Source: Brevibacterium sp. 'Marine'
GTDB lineage: Bacteria > Actinomycetota > Actinomycetes > Actinomycetales > Brevibacteriaceae
DNA length: 64,000 nucleotides
Direction of reading: 5' to 3'
NCBI RefSeq assembly: GCF_012844365.1
Contig: NZ_CP051626.1
Span: 930,001-994,000 of the forward strand
The first letter of the stretch is position 1. The number at the start of each line of letters is the position of its first letter. Positions 16,640-24,694 of the stretch are shown piece by piece. The position numbers and the translations under genes were made by a program. The notes beneath the pieces were generated by a model. That model saw only the letters and a program-made list of their open reading frames with translations. It did no database searches and was not told where the DNA came from.

Positions 16640-17184
16640 CAGGCAGAACTTCGCCGCGGCCATCATGGAAACGGGCCCGTCTGCTGTTGGGGGTCGTCGC
16701 CTTGCTCGCCCTCGTCGCGGGTCCGGTCGCGGTCAACGGCACGCTCGCCGGGTGGACTGATTCGAAGACGAGCCAGGGGGATCTGAGCGCGGCAAAAATC
16801 CCTGCTCCGGAACTGACTCAAGACTGCCAATTCCGTCCCGGCGTGCTCGGCCTGGGTGCTCGCGTGCGGATCTTCTGGCGGCTGCCCGATGGCTATCAGC
16901 TCGACGACATCGTCGTGAAAGCGTCGACGAGCGGACTCGGATCGGTCCTAGCGCCGTTGGCCGGATTCAACTTGAGCGGGAACACCACCTCAAGTGGCAA
17001 TGGCACATATACGACGGACGTGCCCGCCAACCTCCTAGGCGGCCTGCTGGGTCTGGGGAGTGAGCTGGAGATCGCCTTCGTCGTTGAACACGAGAGCGGC
17101 TGGCAGTCGGATGCCGCCGCTGTGGCGAGCAATGCAGGACTGATAGCCGGAATCGGCGGGAACTGTCGCAATCTGACTTCCTAG
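16636..17184 (+). CDS. Exported protein with SipW-type signal, third member of the cassette
   Basis: A 182-residue protein. Residues 13-40 are a hydrophobic signal ending NGTLAGWTDSKTSQGDLSA, matching the AAWTD...G.F pattern of the two TasA-like genes upstream. The mature domain (about 140 residues) is Gly/Leu-rich with two cysteines (DCQFRPG near the start, GNCRN at the end), probably a disulfide. It overlaps the signal peptidase-like gene by 4 bases (ATGA), so the two are co-translated. Function unknown; probably a minor or accessory subunit of the same surface structure. Confidence 0.75.
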   Translation: MTGRTSPRPSWKRARLLLGVVALLALVAGPVAVNGTLAGWTDSKTSQGDLSAAKIPAPELTQDCQFRPGVLGLGARVRIFWRLPDGYQLDDIVVKASTSGLGSVLAPLAGFNLSGNTTSSGNGTYTTDVPANLLGGLLGLGSELEIAFVVEHESGWQSDAAAVASNAGLIAGIGGNCRNLTS

Positions 17185-17196
17185 CATCCTCCCCGG

Positions 17197-17225
17197 TTGA
17201 CTCGCCCCGGATTGTTGAGCAAAAT
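17197..17225 (+). promoter_or_regulatory. Putative promoter of the yeeE-tusA operon
   Basis: TTGACT (17197-17202), a 17-base spacer and CAAAAT (17220-17225) resemble a housekeeping sigma promoter 52 bases before the transporter start at 17277. Only sequence resemblance supports it. Confidence 0.35.
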
Positions 17226-17276
17226 GGGCAACTGTTGTGTTCGTCCGCGAACCTGCCGTGAACAGAAAGCAGCTCA

Positions 17277-18332
17277 ATGATCATCACCGGACTCATCGTC
17301 GGCCTCGTCCTCGGATTCGTCCTCCAGCGTGGGCGCTTCTGCGTGACCGGGGCTTTCCGCGACCTCTCCCTGACGGGGAACACGCGCTGGTTCTCAGCCC
17401 TCATCGTCCTCATCGCCGTCCACTCCATCGGCTTGTTCCTGCTCAACAGCTTCGGGGTCATCAGTCTTGAGGCCACACCGTTCCCGTGGTTGGCCTCGAT
17501 CGTCGGCGGACTGATCTTCGGCTTCTCCATCGTCTTCGCCGGAGGCTGTGCGACGGGCACCTATTACCGAGCGGGTGAAGGACTCGTCGGCAGCTGGTTC
17601 GCCCTCATCTTCTACGCGCTGTTCTCCGCTGTTATGAAGCTCGGCCCTCTCGCCGGCTTCACCGACGGAATCCGCTCGATCACCCTGGACAACGGCACCC
17701 TGCAGGCGAGCACCGGGCTGAGTCCCTGGGTCTTCGTCGCCGTCATCTCAGCGATCGCCATCTGGCTGGCCGTCCATCACAATCGCAAACTCAAGGCCCC
17801 GATGGCTACCCTGCCGCCGCGCAAGACCGGCCTGGCGCACCTGCTCACCGAGAAGCGCTGGAACCCCTTCGCCACCGCCGTGGTCATCGGCATCATCGCC
17901 ACGATCGCCTGGCCGCTCTCTGCCGCCACGGGCCGCAACTCCGGTCTGGGCATCACCACCCCCTCGGCGAACCTCACCGGGTTCCTCACCACCGGCGACA
18001 CACAGCTCATCGACTGGGGTGTCATGCTCGTCATCGGCATCCTCGTCGGCTCCTTCATCGCCGCCAAGGCCTCCGGCGAGTTCCGGGTCCGCGTGCCGGA
18101 CAAGGGCACGATCATCAAGTCGATCATCGGCGGAATCGGTATGGGCGTCGGCGCGGCCATCGCCGGCGGCTGCACCGTCGGCAACGCCATGGTCTCGACC
18201 GCCCAATTCGAATACCAGGGCTGGGTGTCCATGGTCTTCATGATCGCCGGCGCCGGAATCGCGGCGAAGGCCACCATCAAACCGAAGCAGTCGCAGGTCG
18301 CAGCGCCCGCGGCAGAAAGCAGGACAGTATGA
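17277..18332 (+). CDS. YeeE/YedE family thiosulfate transporter
   Basis: A 351-residue integral membrane protein with about nine or ten helices. The three conserved cysteines of the family are all present: GRFCVTGAFRD near the N-terminus, FAGGCATGTYYR at about residue 90 and IAGGCTVGNAM near residue 298. In characterised members these cysteines pass thiosulfate through the membrane. The next gene, overlapping by 4 bases, encodes the TusA-like partner (TsuB type), so this pair is the usual TsuA-TsuB thiosulfate uptake system for cysteine or thiocofactor synthesis. Confidence 0.9.
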   Translation: MIITGLIVGLVLGFVLQRGRFCVTGAFRDLSLTGNTRWFSALIVLIAVHSIGLFLLNSFGVISLEATPFPWLASIVGGLIFGFSIVFAGGCATGTYYRAGEGLVGSWFALIFYALFSAVMKLGPLAGFTDGIRSITLDNGTLQASTGLSPWVFVAVISAIAIWLAVHHNRKLKAPMATLPPRKTGLAHLLTEKRWNPFATAVVIGIIATIAWPLSAATGRNSGLGITTPSANLTGFLTTGDTQLIDWGVMLVIGILVGSFIAAKASGEFRVRVPDKGTIIKSIIGGIGMGVGAAIAGGCTVGNAMVSTAQFEYQGWVSMVFMIAGAGIAAKATIKPKQSQVAAPAAESRTV

Positions 18333-18553
18333 AGCAAGTACTCGAAACCGACGGCCAGGTCTGCCCCTTCCCACTCGTCGAAGCCAAAGAAGCGATGAAC
18401 GGTCTCACCGCCGGTGACGAACTCGTCATCAACTTCGACTGCACCCAGGCCACCGAGGCGATCCCGCAGTGGGCCGCCGAGAACGGCTACCCTGTCACCC
18501 ACTTCGACCGGGTCACCGACGCCAGCTGGACCATCACCGTCCAGAAAGCCTGA
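18329..18553 (+). CDS. TusA-like sulfurtransferase (YeeD/TsuB type)
   Basis: A 74-residue protein of the SirA/TusA fold. The active-site motif CPFP (VCPFPLVEAKEAM, Cys13) is intact, followed by the typical helix and DCTQATEAIPQWAAENGY. It would take sulfur from the YeeE-type transporter encoded by the overlapping upstream gene (ATGA overlap) and assist thiosulfate uptake in the cytoplasm. Length is normal for the family. Confidence 0.9.
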   Translation: MKQVLETDGQVCPFPLVEAKEAMNGLTAGDELVINFDCTQATEAIPQWAAENGYPVTHFDRVTDASWTITVQKA

Positions 18554-18586
18554 CCGGCCTGACGGCCCCAACCCGGCCGCACACCC

Positions 18587-19357
18587 CTACAGTCTGACGA
18601 TCGTCTCCGCCCCATCGGCGACGGTCAGCCGCATGATCGTGTTCTGCTCGATGAGGCTCCACCCCTTGTGGTCGAGCCCCGAGGAGGACACGATCATTGC
18701 GTTGTCGGGAAAACGCCGCCAGCTCATCCGGTAGTAGTGATCGTGATGATCCGGCGGCAGCGGACCCTGCAGATACGGCACCTGCGTGCCCGCGGTGGCG
18801 TGGACGACGATCATCTCTGTGAGAGTGAGGAAAAGCAGATTCATGCCCGGGTGATCGAAACCGGCCCGCAGCATCCGCACTGTCCCGACCACGGATCCGA
18901 GCAGCGACTCACCTTGCCGCAACCGCTGCAGAACAAGGGCGAAGATGATCGCCGAATCCGTCGTTCCGCCCACCTCGTCCGCCTCGGCGACGCTGACGAA
19001 TTCGCGCAGTCGTTCGATCGGGTGCACAGAACCGTTGTGCGCCATCGCCACACCGTCGGCGAGGAACGGGTGCGTGTTCTCCTCGAGGTCGGCCAGCCCC
19101 GTCGTCGCCATCCGCAGGTGGCAGATCCGACCTTCACTGACATCCGTGTCCAATGCCCGGGCCAACCGGGGATCATCCGCCCCTTCCGTGGGCGTGCGGA
19201 ACCGTGCGACCGCCTCGGCGCGGGTGTCGATCCATGCCGTGCCCCATCCGTCATCGTGGACGGTCCCCATCGATTGCCATTGCCTGCACTCATCGGTCCC
19301 GATGAGATCCCCGGCCGTAGTCGGGGTGGGGGAGATGAACCCGAGCAGTCTGCACAT
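18587..19357 (-). CDS. Class II glutamine amidotransferase domain protein
   Basis: A 256-residue Ntn-hydrolase. MCRLLGFIS gives the nucleophile Cys2; the glutaminase motifs HLRMATTGL, NTHPF and AHNGSV follow in order. The length and a lone GATase domain match YafJ/EgtC-type proteins that release ammonia from glutamine for an unidentified partner. No ergothioneine genes surround it, so EgtC is not assumed. AAGGAGG precedes ATG 19357. It converges with the tusA-like gene and diverges from the macrodomain gene. Confidence 0.85.
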   Translation of the reverse strand: MCRLLGFISPTPTTAGDLIGTDECRQWQSMGTVHDDGWGTAWIDTRAEAVARFRTPTEGADDPRLARALDTDVSEGRICHLRMATTGLADLEENTHPFLADGVAMAHNGSVHPIERLREFVSVAEADEVGGTTDSAIIFALVLQRLRQGESLLGSVVGTVRMLRAGFDHPGMNLLFLTLTEMIVVHATAGTQVPYLQGPLPPDHHDHYYRMSWRRFPDNAMIVSSSGLDHKGWSLIEQNTIMRLTVADGAETIVRL

Positions 19358-19421
19358 GAGCCCTCCTTCGCGCTGACCTCAGGTTACGCCCGAAACGGTG
19401 GGCAATGTCAGTGCCGATGTC

Positions 19422-19427
19422 TAGACT
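19422..19427 (+). promoter_or_regulatory. -10 hexamer TAGACT, leaderless start of macrodomain gene
   Basis: TAGACT ends exactly 6 bases before ATG 19434 and no ribosome site intervenes, as at several other genes here. Confidence 0.5.
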
Positions 19428-19433
19428 CAAGAC

Positions 19434-19967
19434 ATGAAGATCACGGTTCTCGAAGGCGATATCACCGAGGTGGCCGTCGACGCGATCGTCAACGCCGCGA
19501 ATTCGTCCCTGCTCGGTGGCGGCGGGGTCGACGGAGCCATCCACCGCGCGGCCGGTCCCGCGCTCCTCGAAGCCTGCCGCGAGGTCAGACAGACGACCCA
19601 TGTGCGCGGTCTGCCGCCGGGCCAGGCCGTGGCCACCTCGGCGGGAGATCTGCCCGCCCGCTGGGTCATCCACACTGTCGGACCGAACCGGAACGCGGGC
19701 GAGGCGGACCCGGAGATCCTCGAGTCCTGTTTCGAATCGAGCCTCAACCTCGCCGAGGAGCTCGGTGCGACCTCGATAGCCTTCCCCGCCATCGGCGGCG
19801 GAGTCTACGGTTGGTCGCCCAGAGACGTCGCCGAGGCGGCTCACAGTGTCATCGTCGACGGCCGGTCCCGCGGGCGCTGGGAATCGATCGATGAGGTCCA
19901 GTTCGTCCTCTTCAGCGATCAGATGACGAGCGTGTTCTGCCAGATCTTCGACCACGATCAGTGGTGA
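19434..19967 (+). CDS. Macrodomain protein (ADP-ribose / O-acetyl-ADP-ribose hydrolase)
   Basis: A 177-residue single macrodomain of the MacroD/YmdB group. The ligand loops are clear: GDITEVAVDAIVNAANSSL, GGGGVDGAIHRAAG, and AFPAIGGGVYGWSP. Such enzymes remove ADP-ribose from O-acetyl-ADP-ribose, proteins or RNA. Slightly longer than YmdB (177 residues is the same length). The glyoxalase-fold gene starts 4 bases after its stop, so the two form a small operon without obvious functional link. Confidence 0.9.
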   Translation: MKITVLEGDITEVAVDAIVNAANSSLLGGGGVDGAIHRAAGPALLEACREVRQTTHVRGLPPGQAVATSAGDLPARWVIHTVGPNRNAGEADPEILESCFESSLNLAEELGATSIAFPAIGGGVYGWSPRDVAEAAHSVIVDGRSRGRWESIDEVQFVLFSDQMTSVFCQIFDHDQW

Positions 19968-19971
19968 TGCC

Positions 19972-20325
19972 ATGAAGGTCAACAGGATCATCCCGGACAT
20001 CGCTGTCGACGACATCGACGCCGCGCGGGAGTTCTATTCGGGCTTCCTCGGGCTGAGCAGTGAGGAATTCAACCTCGGCTGGGTCGCACGCTTCACCTCC
20101 CCGGAAACCGGCGCCAGCGTGCAGGTGCTCACCGAGGATGAGACGGGGCAGACGAATCCCGTGGCCTCGGTGCTCGTCGAGGACGTCGACGTTGCCTTCG
20201 CCGAAGCCCAGGAGCAGGGCATCGAGATCATCCACCCGCTCACCCACGAAGAATGGGGAGTGCGACGGCTCTTCGTCCGCGCACCCGACGGCAACGTGTT
20301 CAATATCGTCGCGCACCCGGAGTGA
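19972..20325 (+). CDS. VOC (glyoxalase/bleomycin-resistance fold) protein
   Basis: A 117-residue single-domain vicinal-oxygen-chelate protein: MKVNRIIPDIAVDDIDAAR, FYSGFLGL, VASVLVEDVDVAFAEAQEQG and APDGNVFNIVAHPE mark the two beta-alpha-beta modules. The end reads N-x-F-N-I-V, common in resistance-type or lyase-type members. Metal ligands are incomplete for a lactoylglutathione lyase, so the activity is unknown. Co-transcribed with the macrodomain gene (4-base gap). Confidence 0.8.
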   Translation: MKVNRIIPDIAVDDIDAAREFYSGFLGLSSEEFNLGWVARFTSPETGASVQVLTEDETGQTNPVASVLVEDVDVAFAEAQEQGIEIIHPLTHEEWGVRRLFVRAPDGNVFNIVAHPE

Positions 20326-20343
20326 ACCCATGTGGGGCAGTAT

Positions 20344-20595
20344 TCACGCAGCCTTGTGACGCACTCTGTGCACGATCGCCAAAGTCAGCGCGGCGATAGC
20401 GCTGCCGGCGGCGATGAGCAGCGGAATCCCGGAGACGACGGCCTCGACGACATACTCGGGGCCGGACTGCAGGATCGGGCCGACGATCTTGACGAGGAGG
20501 AACCCGAGGACGCCGATGAAGAGGAACAGTGCCGCCCTCTTGCCGAGGACCACCGCCAGGGTCTTCGGATATTGATAGGTCTGTGTCGTGCTCAT
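20344..20595 (-). CDS. Small membrane protein, two helices
   Basis: An 83-residue protein not recognised as a named family. Residues 22-40 and 50-73 are hydrophobic helices; the N-terminus is polar and the C-terminus is HRVRHKAA. A ribosome site AAGGTG lies 9 bases before ATG 20595. It is monocistronic, convergent with the VOC gene and 121 bases downstream of the response regulator gene. Codon use matches its neighbours, which supports a real gene. Confidence 0.7.
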   Translation of the reverse strand: MSTTQTYQYPKTLAVVLGKRAALFLFIGVLGFLLVKIVGPILQSGPEYVVEAVVSGIPLLIAAGSAIAALTLAIVHRVRHKAA

Positions 20596-20716
20596 GGTCG
20601 ATCACCTTGTGTTTTCGTCCACGGTCCAAACCTTTTGGGCTGTGCCTGCCACGCTACGCCTGCAAACAGAGTGTGCACTGGGTGCTCTGAGGACGTTCGA
20701 TGGGAGCAGTCGTCGA

Positions 20717-21397
20717 TCAGCGAGGGGTGGCATCGCCGGGCCGGACCAACCCCGTCTCATAGGCGAGCACGATGAGCGCGGCACGGTCCCGGGCATCGAG
20801 GCGAGTGAGCAGCCGGCTGACGTAAGTGCGAGCCGTGGCGGGGCTGAGGAAGAGTTCGGCGGCGATCTCGTCATTGGTCAGCCCACGCCCGATTCCGCTG
20901 AGGACCTCGACCTCCCGCTCCGTCAGCTCATCGAGTCCATGGCCGATCGGATCGGGGGAATGTCCCTCGGCGACGGCCCGCATGACCCCGGCGGTGACCG
21001 ATGGTGACAGCAGGGCATCACCGGCGGCGACAGCGCGGATCGCGGCGCGCAGATCGCTGGGAGAGACATCCTTGAGCAAGTACCCGGCGGCTCCCGCCCG
21101 AATGGCGGCGAAGACGTTCTCGTCCTCGTCGAAGGTGGTGAGCATGAGCACCCTGACCCCGTTCAACGCAGCGTCGTCAACGATGGCCCGCGTCGCTTCG
21201 ATCCCGTCCATGACGGGCATGCGGATATCCATGAGCACGACGTCGGGGCGCAGCTCCCGCACATGCGACAGGCCTGACCTTCCGTTCGCCGCCTCGGCGA
21301 CGACCGTGATGTCACCGTCGCGTTCGGCCAGGGGCCGCAGACCGGCCCGAACGAGTTCCTGATCGTCGACGATGACGACGCGGATCACCTCGGTCAT
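20717..21397 (-). CDS. Two-component response regulator, NarL/LuxR family
   Basis: A 226-residue regulator. Receiver domain residues 1-120 with phospho-acceptor Asp in VVLMDIRMPVMDG (about residue 56), the Thr in MLTTFDEDE and Lys in LLKDVSP. A LuxR-type HTH fills residues 155-215 (LTEREVEVLSGIGRGLTNDEIA). Strong ribosome site GGAGGA; its ATG overlaps the kinase gene by 4 bases, so the two form one system. The divergent multicopper oxidase operon is a plausible but unproven target. Confidence 0.93.
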   Translation of the reverse strand: MTEVIRVVIVDDQELVRAGLRPLAERDGDITVVAEAANGRSGLSHVRELRPDVVLMDIRMPVMDGIEATRAIVDDAALNGVRVLMLTTFDEDENVFAAIRAGAAGYLLKDVSPSDLRAAIRAVAAGDALLSPSVTAGVMRAVAEGHSPDPIGHGLDELTEREVEVLSGIGRGLTNDEIAAELFLSPATARTYVSRLLTRLDARDRAALIVLAYETGLVRPGDATPR

Positions 21398-22572
21398 GGT
21401 TCCTCCTCGACATCGATCGGCAGGTGCGCGGTCACAGTGAACCCTTCGTCGTTCGGCCCGACACCGAGGCGACCACCGAGCAGTCCCGCCCGTTCCCTCA
21501 TCCCGCGGATGCCGGCACCGGGCTCCGGATCGACGGTTCCGCCGTAACCGTTGTCGACGATGCGCACGATGAGCTCGTCACCGTGCACCTGCGCGGAGAC
21601 ATGGGCCGCGTTCGCCCCGGAATGGCGGAGCACGTTCGTCACCGATTCCTGGACGATCCGAAATGCCGCGGCGTCGACGGCCCGAGGCAGCTGTCCGGGG
21701 TCGACGTCGAGGTCGACCGTGACGTCGAGGCCGGCGGCGCGGGCCGCCTCGATGACGGAGGAGATCGAAGCCAACCCCAACGCCGAGGCGGGACCCGGGT
21801 CGGTCTCGCCCGCGGACTCCTCGCGGAGGACTCTGACTGTGCGACGCAGTTCCCTCAGTGCCTCCGAGGTGGCACCGCGCACCCGTTCGAGTGCGGCCGC
21901 ACGGTCGTCCGGGTCCACGGCCTCGCCCGCCACGGAGGTGTGCAGCGAAGCCACGGACAGGGTGTGGCCGATCGTGTCGTGGAGGTCGCGGGCGATGCGC
22001 ACCCGTTCGGCGTGCATTCGCGCCTCGGCGGCTCGGGATTCCTCGGCGGAGGTGAGGGCGGCGATGCGCGCCGACTGCGTTCGGGTCTCGCGGACCAAGC
22101 GGACCACGGAGCCGAGGGCGATTGCGGCGGCGGCCAACGCCAGTTCGGTGACGAAGCCGTACCCGGTCAGGTGGGCACGCGGGTCGAGGTCATCGAACCT
22201 GTAGAACGTCGACACCGCGATAAGGACGGCGGCGCCGAGCACGGACCACGAGGTGCGCCGCACCTCGGCAGTGGAGTAGAGAGCGCCGACAGCGGGCAGG
22301 ACCATGCCGATCGGCGGCAGATCCAGAGCGTAGTAGGCGAAGATCCCGAACACGGTCACGGCCAGTACGGCCAGCGGCAGTCGGCGACGCAGGAGCAGCA
22401 GAGCGCCGAAGCCGATGGCCCAGGCGACGCCGGGCAGCGGGGACGACTCGGCATCGGCGGCGATGACCAGCGAGATCACCAGGGTCACCGCAACCGCCAG
22501 AGAAGCATCGGTCAGCCACGGCTCGAGGCGCTCGCGCTCCTCACCCGTCTCACCAGCATCTGCCGAACCCAT
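21394..22572 (-). CDS. Sensor histidine kinase, DesK/NarX-like (HisKA_3)
   Basis: A 392-residue membrane kinase. About five hydrophobic segments fill residues 25-165 with very short loops, so the signal is probably sensed in or at the membrane. The phospho-acceptor His is in RIARDLHDTIGHTLS (about residue 206), and the ATPase domain has the N-box REALR...QESVTNVLRHS and G-box GAGIRGMRERAGLLGG. It phosphorylates the regulator encoded by the overlapping next gene. The ATG at 22572 has a -10 hexamer 6 bases upstream and no ribosome site, suggesting leaderless translation. Confidence 0.92.
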   Translation of the reverse strand: MGSADAGETGEERERLEPWLTDASLAVAVTLVISLVIAADAESSPLPGVAWAIGFGALLLLRRRLPLAVLAVTVFGIFAYYALDLPPIGMVLPAVGALYSTAEVRRTSWSVLGAAVLIAVSTFYRFDDLDPRAHLTGYGFVTELALAAAAIALGSVVRLVRETRTQSARIAALTSAEESRAAEARMHAERVRIARDLHDTIGHTLSVASLHTSVAGEAVDPDDRAAALERVRGATSEALRELRRTVRVLREESAGETDPGPASALGLASISSVIEAARAAGLDVTVDLDVDPGQLPRAVDAAAFRIVQESVTNVLRHSGANAAHVSAQVHGDELIVRIVDNGYGGTVDPEPGAGIRGMRERAGLLGGRLGVGPNDEGFTVTAHLPIDVEEEP

Positions 22573-22578
22573 AGTCCA

Positions 22579-22584
22579 AGACTA
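22579..22584 (-). promoter_or_regulatory. -10 hexamer TAGTCT, leaderless start of histidine kinase gene
   Basis: On the minus strand TAGTCT is separated by 6 bases (TGGACT) from ATG 22572, without a ribosome site. The 152-base divergent gap also holds the 14-bp palindrome TCGCCTGCAGGCGA near 22630, a possible regulator site. Confidence 0.5.
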
Positions 22585-22724
22585 CGGAGCAAACGCGTTC
22601 GCCGCAGTCGTCCGGCGTCGATCCGGCGATCGCCTGCAGGCGACTCGGGTCTCGCCTTCGGGCGGGCGGAACTGACGCCTCAGCGCCGATGTGCGAAGAA
22701 CGGTCGGCCGGAAGAGTTGAGGGT

Positions 22725-23123
22725 ATGACAACACATTCGAAACGCCCCCTGTCCTGGCCGCTCATCGTCGGTCTGTCCTCTCTGGCACTGCTGTGGCCGC
22801 TGACCGGACTGTGGCCCATTCTCGGTGACGGTGCCGTCCGCGCGCTGACCCTGCTCGGTCTCACCGGTGCGATCTGGATCGGGACCGTCGGCTTCGCCCG
22901 CGTCGCTCGCCCCGTGCTCACCCTGACGATCTGCGGTGCGGCGCACGGCTTCCTCACCCTCGCATTCGGCGGACTGCTCGCCGGGACCGGGCTGATCAGC
23001 AACGGGCCGGCAGTGTTCATGGCACTCATCCCGAGCCTCGGAATGGGCGCCGGAATCGGTGCCCTCACCGGACTGGCGGCCTTCGGCATCCAGGCGATGC
23101 TCAGGACGCGGGAGCAGCGATGA
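22725..23123 (+). CDS. Membrane protein, about four helices, upstream of multicopper oxidase
   Basis: A 132-residue hydrophobic protein with four predicted helices; the start is polar (MTTHSKRPLSW) and the end basic. No family is recognised. GAGGG lies 5 bases before ATG 22725. Its stop overlaps the multicopper oxidase start by 4 bases (ATGA), so the two are translated together, and it is divergent from the two-component system. A role in oxidase maturation, copper passage or membrane anchoring is possible but not shown by the sequence. Confidence 0.75.
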   Translation: MTTHSKRPLSWPLIVGLSSLALLWPLTGLWPILGDGAVRALTLLGLTGAIWIGTVGFARVARPVLTLTICGAAHGFLTLAFGGLLAGTGLISNGPAVFMALIPSLGMGAGIGALTGLAAFGIQAMLRTREQR

Positions 23124-24613
23124 AACGGCGCAGGCATGCCTCGGTCGCGGCCGGTGCCGCCGTTGCGGTGGTCGTCGCGGTCGGGTTGGCAGCCTGCGGA
23201 GTGTCGACCACCTCGGTGACGCAGGCCGAGTTCGACAACGAACTGGCCATCCCGCCGTTGGCGGAATCGACGGTCGACGACGGTGTGCGCACCTTCGACC
23301 TCACCGCTGAGAAAGGGGCGACGGAGTTCCCCGGACAGGACGGGCCGACGGAGACCTGGGGATTCAACGGGTCATTTCTCGGGCCCACCCTGCGGGCCGA
23401 GCGCGGGGAGAAGATCGCCGTCGACGTCGCGAACGACCTCGACGAACCGACGAGCGTGCACTGGCACGGGATGCATCTGCCGGCGAAGATGGACGGGGGA
23501 CCGCACCAGATGATCGACCCTGGTCAGACGTGGAAGCCGTACTGGACGATCGACCAGCCGGCCGCGACCCTGTGGTACCACCCGCATCCGCACGGGAAGA
23601 CCGAAGACCATGTCTACAAAGGGCTGGCCGGGATGGTCATCCTCGACGACGATGCCAGCACTGAGGCGGATCTGCCGGACGAATACGGAGTCGACGACCT
23701 GCCGCTCATCGTTCAGGACAGATCCTTCGAGGACGGTGAGCTCGAGCTTTCGCACGACGGTGCCGAGCCGGGGATGCTCGGCGACACCGTCATGGTCAAC
23801 GGCACGATCGGCGGAGTGCAGGAAGTGGCGTCGGAGAAGGTGCGGCTGCGCCTGCTCAACGGATCGACGGCGAGAACCTACGCCTTCGAATTCCCCGACC
23901 GGACGATGGATCTCATCGCCGGTGACGGCGGACTCCTCGGCGAACCCACCGAGGTCGACCGGCTCCGCCTGGCGCCGGGGGAGCGCGCCGAGGTGGTCGT
24001 CGACTTCTCGGCGGGCGAGACGGTGCGGATGCGTTCGGCCGAGGTCGACCTCGGCGGGGTGGCGGTGCCGGCGACGATGGGCGGTCACGATTCCTTCGAC
24101 GTTCTCGAATTCCGCGCAGCCGAGACCCTGAAACCTGCTCCCGAACCTGCGTGGTCGCCGTCGAAGCACGCCGAGGAGGATGCCCTGGACGGGCCCGAGG
24201 CCGCCAGGACCCGCAAGTTCGAACTCGAGGAACGTGAGATCAACGGTGAGCGGATGGACATGAACCGCATCGACGAGGTGGCCTACGTCGGCGACACCGA
24301 GGTGTGGGAAGTGCGCAGCAGGCAGCCGATTCCGCACAGTTTCCATGTCCATGATGTGCAGTTCGACGTGCTCTCGGTCGATGGGGAGGCGCCGCCGGTG
24401 GAGATGAGCGGAAGGAAGGACACGATCTACCTCGAACCGAATCGCGACTACCGGCTGCTCATGCGATTCGAGGACTTCACCGACCCGACGATGCCGTACA
24501 TGTATCACTGCCACATGCTGTTGCACGAGGACGAGGGCATGATGGGCCAGTTAGTCGTCATCGAGCGAGGTCAGGAGGCAGAAGTCGGAGTGCCGGCCGG
24601 GCACGAGCACTGA
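23120..24613 (+). CDS. Multicopper oxidase, lipoprotein (CueO/laccase-like)
   Basis: A 497-residue three-cupredoxin oxidase. The signal peptide ends in lipobox LAAC (Cys about 25). All four copper motifs are intact: SVHWHGMHLP, LWYHPHPHGKTE, HSFHVHDVQF and YMYHCHMLLHEDEGMMG, the last giving the type 1 Cys-His and Met ligand. Family members oxidise Cu(I), Mn(II), phenols or bilirubin at the outer face. No Met-rich insert like that of E. coli CueO is seen. Co-translated with a small membrane protein and divergent from a two-component system. Confidence 0.93.
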   Translation: MKRRRHASVAAGAAVAVVVAVGLAACGVSTTSVTQAEFDNELAIPPLAESTVDDGVRTFDLTAEKGATEFPGQDGPTETWGFNGSFLGPTLRAERGEKIAVDVANDLDEPTSVHWHGMHLPAKMDGGPHQMIDPGQTWKPYWTIDQPAATLWYHPHPHGKTEDHVYKGLAGMVILDDDASTEADLPDEYGVDDLPLIVQDRSFEDGELELSHDGAEPGMLGDTVMVNGTIGGVQEVASEKVRLRLLNGSTARTYAFEFPDRTMDLIAGDGGLLGEPTEVDRLRLAPGERAEVVVDFSAGETVRMRSAEVDLGGVAVPATMGGHDSFDVLEFRAAETLKPAPEPAWSPSKHAEEDALDGPEAARTRKFELEEREINGERMDMNRIDEVAYVGDTEVWEVRSRQPIPHSFHVHDVQFDVLSVDGEAPPVEMSGRKDTIYLEPNRDYRLLMRFEDFTDPTMPYMYHCHMLLHEDEGMMGQLVVIERGQEAEVGVPAGHEH

Positions 24614-24638
24614 GGTGGGCCACAACCATTTTGGCGTG

Positions 24639-24679
24639 ACTATGCAGAAATATACCGAAAAGGTATATTTGTGCATAGT
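24639..24679 (+). promoter_or_regulatory. Inverted-repeat operator of the AbiE toxin-antitoxin operon
   Basis: Two 18-base arms (ACTATGCAGAAATATACC at 24639-24656 and its complement at 24662-24679 with one mismatch) are separated by 5 bases, 15 bases before the antitoxin start. AbiEi antitoxins are known to bind inverted repeats in their own promoters, so this is the likely autoregulatory site. It is much richer in A/T than its surroundings. Confidence 0.8.
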
Positions 24680-24694
24680 TGAGAGGTGGTCGGA

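Noticed and set aside
18587..19357. Ergothioneine EgtC assignment for the class II amidotransferase
   Set aside because: No egtA, egtB, egtD or egtE neighbours are present; only the domain is supported.
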